This document shows, in pieces, positions 54,600 to 64,000 of a DNA stretch of 64,000 bases. Position 1 is the stretch's first letter. Every line of letters starts with the position of its first letter. The notes beneath the pieces are model-generated. The model was given only the letters and a program-made list of their open reading frames with translations, was not told the DNA's origin and made no database searches. Location: assembly GCA_936440205.1 (NCBI GenBank), contig OW387146.1, forward strand, positions 24,304,458 through 24,368,457. Reading direction: 5' to 3'. A program made the translations under genes and the position numbers. The DNA comes from Lepidonotus clava (taxonomy: Eukaryota; Annelida; Polychaeta; Phyllodocida; Polynoidae).

Positions 54600-57500
54600 C
54601 TACAAATAATTATGACCTAACGGATGTGATGGGTAAAAGGGTGTTACATATTGCACATAATAATGTTAGAACTTTAAATAATAAATGGGATTTGTTTAAA
54701 ACTCAATTTGCAAATACTGACTTGGATGTTATTGGTGTTTCTGAAACTTGGCTCGATGAAAAAATGTCATCATTATACTATGGATTATCAACTAATTATA
54801 ACTTTATAAGAAATTATAGGAAATGGTCTGATATCGAAAATGGTAATACCAAAAAGGGTGGTGGAGTTGGACTATTTGTCCAAAACAATTTACCATATTC
54901 TAGTACGGAATTTGAATATTTGAACTCTAGTAGTAAAAACCTTGAAATGCAATGGATTTCTATAATGAAACCCAATATCAAAAAAATATGAATTTGTAAT
55001 TTATATTGTCCCCCCCCCCCCCCAAGGAAGTGTAGATAATTTTGTACAGATTTTAGATGATAATTATTTTAACCAACTTGCTTTTAGATAAAACTGAGAT
55101 CCTATTAATGCGAGATTTTGATATTGACTTTAGCTCTAATAACCCAGATTCTAAAAAACTAAAAGACCTGATTAAGCCATATAGCCTTAGGCAATTGATT
55201 AAGAGTCCAACGCAATTCTCTAATACTAGAAACAGTTGCCTTGATTTATTTGTTACTAATTCAACTAAAATCAAAAACGCTGGAGTAGCTAATCTTAGTA
55301 TCAGCGATCATCAACTAATTTTGCTTACAATTAAAAAACAAAGCCCCCCCAGAAAAAAGTGTGAGTTTACTGGACGAAGCTGTAGGAATTATAACAAAGA
55401 AAATTTTCAACAAGGAGTGGCGAATAATGATTGGACTAACTATGATAATTTGTTGAATATAGAGGATAAATGGAATCTGCTTTTGGAAGTTATAACCAAA
55501 CAAATTGATACGATGTGCCCTTTGAAAATTTTAAAAATCAAACAGGTAAAGGAACCATGGCTTAGTCCACCGCTAATCAAGCTGATAAAGGACAAGGACA
55601 TGGCCCTTAAACATGCAAAAAGGCACACTGACAATATAGCCCTTCGGACTGAGGCCAAATGAATTAGAAATTCTTGTATATCAAGGCTTAGGGTTGCAAA
55701 GGATGAATATAATATTATCCAGGATAATTTAAACCACAACCAAAACAATCCCAAAAAAAAATACTGGGAAAACATTCAGAATTTAGTTACTCCGAGTCAA
55801 GTGGATTTTAAAAATAATATTAAGTATAAAATATTGAACACCAAGGCAAATGGAATTATCAGGGTGAAAAATGTGGCGAAAAATTATTATATGTCCGGAC
55901 TAACCTCGAAGAGGTGAAAGCGTAATTTAAAGACATTAATATAAACAAATCATCCTGCATGAATAATTTATCTACTGAAATATTACGTGATGCCTTTCTC
56001 GGAGTGCCAAATAAAATAGTGGATCTATTAAATTTATCTTTTGACACAACAGAAATACCTTCTGATTGGAAAATGGGCAAAATAACCCCCTTACCTTAGC
56101 CAACCCTAGTGATATCGGAAGCCTGCGGCCCATTACATTACTTCCCTAAATATCAAAACTGATTGAAAAAATTATCCACAATAGAATTTATACTCACTGT
56201 ACTAAGAATAATATTCTTAGTGATAACCAAGGTGGTTTTAGACCAGGGCATTCCACTGTCAGTTGTACCGACGTGGATGGCAAGTCAATGCTCATGTAGG
56301 CTTAACGTTAGGTTTAGAACAGCGCACGCTTTAGCCATAACTCTCTGTCAAAGTTAGGGGGTTAGAGGAGGAGTCTATGTGTGACGTATCATAATAAAGG
56401 GGTGCATGCCGCTCAAGCTCAGTCAGAGTTAGCTGAACGTTGTTGTGAGTAACCATCCTGGAAAGGTTGAGTCTTAGAAGCTGAGTCCTGGATTTGGAAT
56501 AGAAGCAGAAAGACTGTAGAAAGGCAGGAGCATTGACTGAGTGCGTTTGAGGGGATTCCATCCTTGGAGCTGATCATTGTCAATTGAGATCTTGTCATGG
56601 AACGACAGACAATACATAGGAGATTAATAAATAAAGAACATCCTTTCACACGAGTGTTACGTCTTACATGATGTGGAACTATGATTATGTATTGGACGAC
56701 GGCAGTCGAAAGAGGAGGAGACTGCGTTAGGGGCTAGCTATTATCCATAATTAATAAAACTAATTAAACACACCTGATATCAATGGATAATTAACTCTCT
56801 ATAGTTCACAGTACTATTGCTCGATTCTTAAATGATATCTATGGGGCAATAAATGAAAATTCATATGCAATAGCCGTATACATCCATGCAATGAAGGCTT
56901 TTGACACTATTAACCATGAAAATACTGCTAAAAAAACTAAAATTTATTGGAATTACGGGCTATGGATTAAACATTATCTTAGTGGGCGACAGCAAAGTAC
57001 TGAGGCTAACCACAGGATTTCACAATGCCTACCTGTATGCTGCGGTATTCCACAAGGTAGTGTATGTGGGCCACTATTCTTCATCATATATGTAAATGAC
57101 ATAGAGTGCGCCATAGACAAATGCAAGGTGTCCCTATATGTGGACGATACGGTTTTATATTGTATAAACTCTAATCTAGATAATTGTATTGTAGATATTT
57201 ATCATGATCTGGTATTATAAGGAAAATGGTGTAAAATGAATAAGTTGACCTTAAATTGCAAAAAAAACGAAATTCTGTGTCTATGGTACTAGATCTTATC
57301 TTAAAAAAAGTAAAGCCCAAGATGTGATCTTATCCCTGAACAATAATGTGCTCGATAGAGTTTGCCCATATAAGTATTTGGGCTTTACCCTTGATGAAAA
57401 TTTAAATTTCAATAGACATGTTGAAGACTTGTGTAAAATTGTAAATCATAAATTATACTTATTATCAAAGATAAGAAGATATATCACTAGAGGTGCTCGC

Positions 57501-58295
57501 ATTGACATTTTTAAAACAATGGTTTATCACGTATTGAATATGGTGCTATTATTTATAGTGGCACAACTGAAAAAAATCTATCGAAAATTACTAAATTGTT
57601 TTATAGAGGTCTAAGAATTTGTGAAAATACTAATATAGCCACCTCTAGAAATGATCTTCTGGAAAATTGTAAAATCACAAGATGTATAAGATGTCTGTAA
57701 ATGAATATCTTAAAAAAAACAAAACATACACAACTCATCTACATAAGGCTGCGGTTTTTAATACTTACAAACCTAATAATGAAAAGGCTAAAATGAATGT
57801 TATGTATAGAGGAGCACTATTGTGGAACTCACTTGATGATAATCTTAGAAATGTACCTTTTTCTGATTTTAAAAATACAATTAAAAAGTTACAGTGGTAA
57901 CATATAAACTATGACTGTATATAGGTAACAGACATATTGCTGTCTGGTAACTTGAATGTGAACATATTCTATTGCGATATGGCCTTTTACCCATTTTTAT
58001 TTGTAATTTAGTGTATGTGAATTTTACTAATATGTATAGACTGTGATATTATCAAAACCTATGATGTAATTGCTGCAAGCCCATATTGCATACCTAAAAA
58101 CCGAATTTATGGTTTTCATAGGTTTACAAATCCTTGTTTTATGATTTCCTACAATTTTATACTATTCTTCACTTTTGTGAACTATATGTCTGTACATCGG
58201 ATAGTACATATGTACTATGTCAGGCATTGAATGTAAACAAGCGAAAGCTTATTTTATGTCTGATGAAATAAAAGATAAAAACAAAAACAAAAACA
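54600..58295 (+). mobile_element. CR1/jockey-like LINE, broken
   Basis: The first part (54626 to about 55340) is an apurinic endonuclease: VIGVSETWLDE, GGGVGLF, a degraded DFDIDF, and ISDHQLI. A linker with PWLSPPLIKLI follows, then reverse transcriptase: GGFRPGHST before the inserted LTR, then KAFDTINHE, GIPQGSVCGPLFF, LYVDDTVLY and YKYLGFTLDENL. The palm residue expected as Asp before KAFD is His here. Several stops and frameshifts plus the 545-bp insertion make it inactive. A C-run at 55010-55023 lies in the endonuclease. The 3' end is gatgaaataaaagataaa followed by (aaaaac)n. Confidence 0.88.
56264..56808 (+). mobile_element. Solo LTR inserted in the LINE
   Basis: A 545-bp segment starting TG and ending CA is flanked by CAGT on both sides (56260-56263, 56809-56812). 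It splits the LINE reverse-transcriptase region. A TATA-like tcataataaag and a polyadenylation signal (ataaataaagaac near 56628) are in promoter-to-end order, so the plus orientation is likely. It is an LTR relic of a Ty3/Gypsy-like family left by recombination, younger than the LINE copy. Confidence 0.8.
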
Positions 58296-58319
58296 AAACA
58301 CAGTCTGAAGATGCTGCAG

Positions 58320-58560
58320 GCACTTCTTGGGGGTATAGACCCTTAAAATCGACAGTGTGACATGGCTATTTCTTAAATTCGATACGGCGACACAGCCAAT
58401 TTTTTTTAAATTCGACAGGCGACATGGCAAATAAGTGACAAATGAAATGGTATTTTTCTTAAATTCGACATGGGACAGGGGCTTTAAAATGATAATGACA
58501 GGTAACATACTTATTTCTTAAATTCGACATGGGACAAGTGGCTGTCTTCAACTGATGACT
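58320..58560. repeat. Degenerate tandem repeat, about 50-bp unit
   Basis: About four copies of tttcttaaattcgacatgg-like sequence followed by gacatggc/gggacagg. Just downstream of the LINE tail. Confidence 0.65.
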
Positions 58561-59040
58561 GTCCTCAAAGACAAAATTGATGTCATCGAGCCTTAAAGGA
58601 TGAACAACATAAACCACTTGTCATTAAGTTGGGGTAGTTTCGACAACAAAATATACAAACAAAAGGTTATTAACCAATCAAAGTTGGCCCATGGCATGTC
58701 TCACCTGCAAAAATTGTGGTTGTATCCATTGAAAACAAGGCAATTTAACATGTTTGATTATATATCAAAGCATTTTGTTAGCATACAACATGGTGCCAGG
58801 TGCATCTGGGAGGGGACTGAATTGAGGTTATACTCTCAGACATTCCCCCATGTAAATATGGTATAAATGGACTTAAGGTCGCCCACACAGATGTAAATTT
58901 TATACATGAACGTACCAATGTCAGTCTTAACCAAAATCAAGGGAACTTTCATTTTTTCACTTTCATTCTGCCTATAATTAACTGGATTTCCTATTCATTA
59001 GATGAACAATAAACAGGACTAAACCTTAAAGATCCGCATT
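58561..59040. other. Spacer, no gene seen
   Basis: One chance open frame of 88 codons without domain-like sequence. Otherwise empty. Confidence 0.35.
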
Positions 59041-59599
59041 TATTATACCAGATTGTAATGATTTGAGAGGTTAGATGACTTTAAACTTGGATTTATTCAG
59101 AGAAACATCTCGCACGATCGGGAAGGACGCCATGCGGTGATCTAGTTCTCTAGACTGCCACTTGGAGCGCTGGGGGCTTTTCCTGTGTCGATTACGACAT
59201 TATAATTACATTCCTCCCAACCTTGATATTAAAGTTATCTTTAGAGTTATTCAAGATAGTGTGGTTGGAGGTGTTATACTACTGTTATACAATAATAGCA
59301 TCATGAAATATCTCTTAGTTCTACTCTGAACTTACTTTGTGAACTTGTAAAAATATATGATCTTATTGATCTTACTCTGAGAATTTTTTTACTGAGTCAA
59401 TAAAATATCTATCTTAGATATCTATCAGAGTCTTTTCTGGTGAGTCTTTGGGTCTTCATATCAGTCTTTGAATATTCTCAGTCTTTAGTTCACTACTTGA
59501 GATATATGAAATAGAACATGCTTTAAGATAAGTAGTATCTTAATTAATGAAACTCTCTGAGATAAATGATCTTACTGTTAAATCTTATTTGCAAAGTTC

Positions 59600-62500
59600 T
59601 TATGCATTATTCAGATCTTTAAGTGGTGCATATTTGCTTTGAACTTCACAATCCTTCAAGTGTCCGGGTGGTCTTCTGTTTCGGACAGGTCTCTCCGCGA
59701 TTGGACCTGGGGTATTGTTCTGTGGTATGGGTACAGGGGGGTCCGCTACTGGCAGAATAGCCTGCACTGCTCCCTGGTTGCGTTGGGGGGCAGGTGCCGC
59801 GTTCAGCACGAGATTGTCGTACTCCAGGTAGTCAGTCACGCTTATCGTTGGTGTTGCGCGGAACACAGTTGTCGGGGATCCTCTTAAAGAACGAAGAGTT
59901 TCTCGTAATACGATGTCCCTCTCGCTCTGCGGTGATTTGCAATCCATTTCGCGTTGTTACAGTATATGGTGTGGGATCGTACATTTTCTTGAATCCTGTT
60001 GGTTTCGCCACTAACACTTTATCTCCCACTTTGATGTCAGTCTTTTGTCCGCGTATGATTTCATCTTTTCCTTCGCGCGTTGGGTTGTTCATCATTTCTT
60101 TTTCGAGTTGCGTCGCTACGTCACAGTTCCATTCTGGCAGACAGGTTTTGATATTTCTGCCAAACATACCTTTCGCTGGTGGGGTTTTAGTTGACGCGTG
60201 TGGTGTTGCTCGGTAGTGTTTCAGGAAGGTGTTGATCTCCTTTCGCCAATTTTGTCCTTCGACTTTGGTTGCATTGATAGCCTTTTTGTTGGTACGTACG
60301 AAGTGTTCTACTTCACCGTTGGCCTCGGGCCATAAAGGTGTTACACGGTGGTGCTTAATACCATTTTCCTTGGTGTACTTGTGGAACTCACGACTGTTGA
60401 AGGGTGGTCCGTTGTCTGTTTTCAGGATGGTGGGATTTCCGAATCTGCTGAATATCGAGTCCATTTCCTGAATAACCTTACTCGCGCATAGTGTTTTCAG
60501 TGGTACGACTTCTGGGTAACGCATGAAGTCGTCGATAACAATCATGATATAGAAAATCGCAACTGACTTGATCCCATGAATGGCTCGTCAGGGTGACTTG
60601 GATCGGTTTGCGTCGATTTTGTGGTGTTACGGCTTGGCACGGGAAACAGTTCTTAACTTTGTCCTCGGCCATACGGTCAATACCTGGGAACCAGACTTTT
60701 TCGCGTAGAAGTTGTTTTGTCCTGGTCATCCCTTGGTGACCTCGGTGAGCTAGATCCACTACTTCCTTTTGAAGATTTTTTGGGATGCATATCTTGTGGG
60801 ACCTTAATACGATGCCGCTTTCGGTGATGCCTTTAAATCAGGGTTCGTGTTCGTCTCAGGCCAGTTGTCATCCATCAGCGCTGCTCTCACGGTCTTCAGC
60901 GTTTCGTCAGTTTTTGACTGAGAGACGAGATCTTTGAGTTCTACGACGGTGGGTTTGGCCTCTACGAAGTTTACATAGTCTTCCACTACTTTTGTCGCAC
61001 GACAGTCTTCGTCAGTGTTGTGGCTCGGGTGTCTCGACATGTAGTCCGCTGGATTTCTGCTTCCAGGCTCATACGTCAGGGTCATGTCGCAGGGTATGAG
61101 GCGTAGACACCATCTTTCTAGCCGGGCAGATGTTCGCGATGAGGCTTTTCCGTAGATTCCGAGCAGTGGTTTGTGGTCCGTTACCACATAGACTGGTGCA
61201 CCGAAGATATAGACGTGGAAGTGTTCACACGCCCATACTACAGCCAGGGGTTCACGCTCCGTCTGACTGTAGCATTGCTCGACTGACGACAGCGCTTTAC
61301 TTGCATAGGTGATGACCTTCTGTCTGTCAGGATGCTTCTGGATGAGTATTGCACCTAGTCCTACTGGGCTCGCGTCGACGTAGATCATAGTTATTTTATT
61401 TGGGTCGAAGTAGGCTAGTGCGGGAGAGTCGATAAGTTGTTCTTTGAGAGTGGAGAGCGCATCATCCTGCTCTTTCGTCCAGATCCACTCCTGTGATTGG
61501 TGGGTGAGTCTGCGCAGTGGTTCGTTGAGTGTCGCGTAGTCTGGGATAAATTTCATGCAGTAGTTGGCCATCCCGAGTAGACTTCGTAGCTCTCCTGGAT
61601 GTTGGGGGCTGGATTGTGTTGATCTTCTCAGCCTTCTTTGGGTCAATTTCCATACTTTTGTCGGAGAACTTGTACCCATAGAGTTCTAGGCTGGATTTTC
61701 CGAACTCACATTTCTTTTCGTTGAGCATCAGACCTTTTTCGCGTAGGCTCTTGAATACAGCATAGAGGTTCGCCTTGTGTTCTTCTTGCGTTCTGCCGTA
61801 GACTATGATGTTGTCGCTGAAGTTTCTCACTCCTGATAGTCCGGCGAGGGCTGTCTGGATACAGTATTAGAATACCTCGGCTGCGGAGCATATCCCAAAG
61901 TTCAGTCTCTTATAGCGTTTAAGCCCTGTGTGAGTCGAGAATGTTGTAATATAACGTGAGTCTGGGTGGAGTTCGATCTGATGATAACCGCTGGTCAGGT
62001 CTAATTTACTGAATACCGTCACGCCATTTAAATCATGGATGATTTCCTCTACGGTGGGCATAGGGTGGCGTTCGCGTTCTATCGCCTTGTTTGTGATACA
62101 CATATCGACACAGATTCTGACGTTCTCATGATCTTTGGGTTTCGGGGCTGCGACGATGTTGGATACCCACGGTGTCAATCCGACTGCGTCTTCGATGATG
62201 TCTGAAGTTTCTAATTTTTCAAGCGCGGCCTCGATCTTACTGCGTAGATGGAATGGCTCTTTCCGATGTGGCTGTGCAGTGGGTTTGACGTCTTTGTTGA
62301 TGTGGAGTTGTAGCTGCACGCCTTCTAGTTTCCCAATTCCGGTGAAGATGTGGCAGAATTCCTGACAAGTCTGGCTGGGTGTAGGACTCGCAGTGCTGAT
62401 CTCAGATATTACTGCGTCATGGTTGATCTTGATCAGGTTCAGGGTCTCTGCAGTAGAACGAGATAAGAGTGCGCGTTCATCGCCTTTGGTCACGTAGACG

Positions 62501-62913
62501 TTCGCGATATCGTGAGTGTACTTGCTTCTCAGTGTTGTGTGGAACATGCCTACTAGGGGTATAGGCGTTCGATCCTTGCCGTATGAGTACAGGATTGTGT
62601 CGGCTGGTTGAAGTATCGGCATAGGGTGTAGAGTATGGTACATATTTTCGCCGATAATATTTACTGGGGCGCCTGTGTCTCCTAACATCGCTACTGGATT
62701 GCCGTTAAGTTCGACCATGAACATGGGTTTTGGCGTGTGCATGGACTTTACTGAGTAGAGTGGGACGGTTTTACGTTCTTTGTGTATCGAGAAGAGATAT
62801 TTGTCCTCGTGCGCTTGGTAATTTTCAAAGCTATATACGTTATTGTGATGCGGTTGGGCCTGAGTCTGGGATGCCGGTTGAGGGTCTGCATCATACTGTT
62901 CATCCTGCTCCAC
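59600..62913 (-). mobile_element. Gypsy element: pol region
   Basis: Protease (DTGAPVN), reverse transcriptase (SGYHQIELHPDS; FSDNIIVYG), RNase H (IYVDASPVGLGA; TDHKPL), integrase zinc finger and DDE core (TDNGPPFNS; PEANGEVE) follow in this order and fix the Ty3/Gypsy assignment. Confidence 0.85.
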
Positions 62914-62929
62914 GTTATTTACGTTGCTA

Positions 62930-63808
62930 CATCCTCGACCTCGGTAGCCACGGCCACGGCCACGGCCACGGTTCTCGAGTCTCGGTGGTGGAGCTCCGCC
63001 TCGGCATTTTCGTGTTGGTCATCCTCCGTCGTGAGGGTAGGGTCCGCTGCAGTGGTCGCATTCGGCTGTAGAGTTGTGCGTCGGAGTGTAGGATCCGCGT
63101 CCACGTCCGCGATATCCTCCGTTAGTGACGTTACGTCCTCGTGAGGTACCGCGTTGTCCGCCACGTTGAGTGTTGCCGCGTTGAGTGTTGCCGTGCTGAG
63201 TGTTGGAGTGTGGGTTGAACGGCTGATTACTGTAATTTCCACGGCCTCATTGTATAGTGTTGACTTCCTTCTTTTCGATATCCATTGCGTAGCTGATCAC
63301 CTTTTCCATCCCCTTGCCCTGTTTGACGAGTTGATCTAGAGTGATGGTCATATCAGATAGCGCCTTCGTTCGGAGTTTTGATGATCTGCATTTCTGGATG
63401 ATCTGTGACTTTAACTCGGAGTCAGTGTCGGCGAAGGCACATGTCGCGGCGAGTTTCTTGAGTCGGGTCACGAACTGGTCGAGATTTTCGTCCTGGAGTT
63501 GCGTTGCCTCACGGAAGTTGAACCTTTCATACTCAACTTGGACTTTAGGCGCGTAGAGCTCATTCAGGGCTTCGAGTGAGCGCATGTAGATGTCACGCGG
63601 ATTCTGCGCTTCGGGTGCTGGGACGGTTATCGTCATACACTGCCTCACCTGCGTAGTCTAAGAGTAGTCCGAGTTTGCGTTGAGCGTTGGTGATATCAAG
63701 TGCTAGGGCCCTATTTTCAAACTGTTGTACATATTTCCTCCACCTTGGGGCAATGTTGGATGTGTCGGTGGTGTCAAAGATGGGGAATGCTGCCAGTGCT
63801 AAAGCCAT
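62930..63808 (-). mobile_element. Gypsy element: gag region
   Basis: Capsid-like sequence (start MALALAAFPIF; helical, acidic) followed by an Arg/Gly-rich stretch with a Cys/His knuckle region. First in the element's coding order. Confidence 0.7.
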
Positions 63809-64000
63809 TTTTATTCGTCAGAGTAGGGTAAATGAGCATAGCAGTTGAGTAGAGTTGAGTGTAGGGTCCTGCTAACACACTCATTTTGGCTAAACACACT
63901 GGTAGTACTGTTCTGGGTTGTCACACACTGTCACTATACACACAGCACTGGGCCTTGAAAACACACACTTGACATAACTTCTGGCAGTTAGGGTAGTCAC

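Larger units (their letters stand above)
59040..64000 (-). mobile_element. Ty3/Gypsy LTR retrotransposon, broken, cut by window edge
   Basis: On the minus strand the order gag, protease, reverse transcriptase, RNase H, integrase is that of Ty3/Gypsy, and the pol sequence resembles the K02A2.6/Mag-like elements of marine invertebrates. The 3' LTR should lie between about 59040 and 59590, but I could not fix its ends. The 5' LTR lies beyond the window. The element is broken, with roughly four or five breaks. It is probably moderately old, since protein motifs are still plain. Confidence 0.85.

Noticed and set aside
58600-58866. 88-codon open frame after the LINE
   Set aside because: No recognisable domain or neighbouring splice signals. 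Probably chance.

Overview
The window looks like the nuclear genome of a marine invertebrate: AT-rich intergenic DNA, genes with introns and consensus GT/AG splice sites, animal-type secreted LRR proteins, a 7TM receptor, and a very dense load of animal transposons (Ngaro/DIRS-type, Ty3/Gypsy, CR1/jockey-like LINE, tRNA-SINEs, many MITEs). The repeat families fit an invertebrate deuterostome (hemichordate, echinoderm, amphioxus) or a mollusc. I cannot decide between these from sequence alone.

Region 1 (about 0.5-26.4 kb) is a minus-strand array of four paralogous genes for secreted leucine-rich-repeat proteins of 426-430 aa, each with an intronless coding sequence. All four share one architecture: a TATA box GTATAAATA, a short first exon, a GT donor, an intron in the 5' leader (0.3 to 2.4 kb), and an AG acceptor 11-13 nt before the ATG. 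Three of the four also share an upstream C-rich promoter block. The leader introns and spacers are full of MITEs and SINEs. A nearly whole 5.7 kb Ngaro-type tyrosine-recombinase retrotransposon sits between the third and fourth genes.

Region 2 (26.4-39.1 kb) holds no gene I can support. It contains a 58-nt-arm inverted repeat, a likely solo LTR, several TIR elements including a 1.46 kb one carrying two tRNA-like sequences, a TTAA-flanked MITE, and SINEs.

Region 3 (39.2-51.4 kb) is a plus-strand gene of at least four coding exons for a 322-aa seven-transmembrane receptor. Its 9.7 kb first coding intron opens with a 40-bp minisatellite grown from the exon-intron junction, so every unit carries a decoy splice donor. 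That intron and the downstream flank also contain decayed copies of exon 2 and exon 4, which suggests a once-tandem receptor locus.

Region 4 (52-64 kb) is transposon-derived: a SINE fragment, a broken NADAR-domain sequence just 5' of a broken CR1/jockey-like LINE, a 545-bp solo LTR inserted into that LINE with a 4-bp target duplication, and a broken Ty3/Gypsy element that runs off the right edge. No system linking the LRR genes to the receptor is evident. The best leads for something undescribed are the co-regulated LRR family and the NADAR-LINE association.
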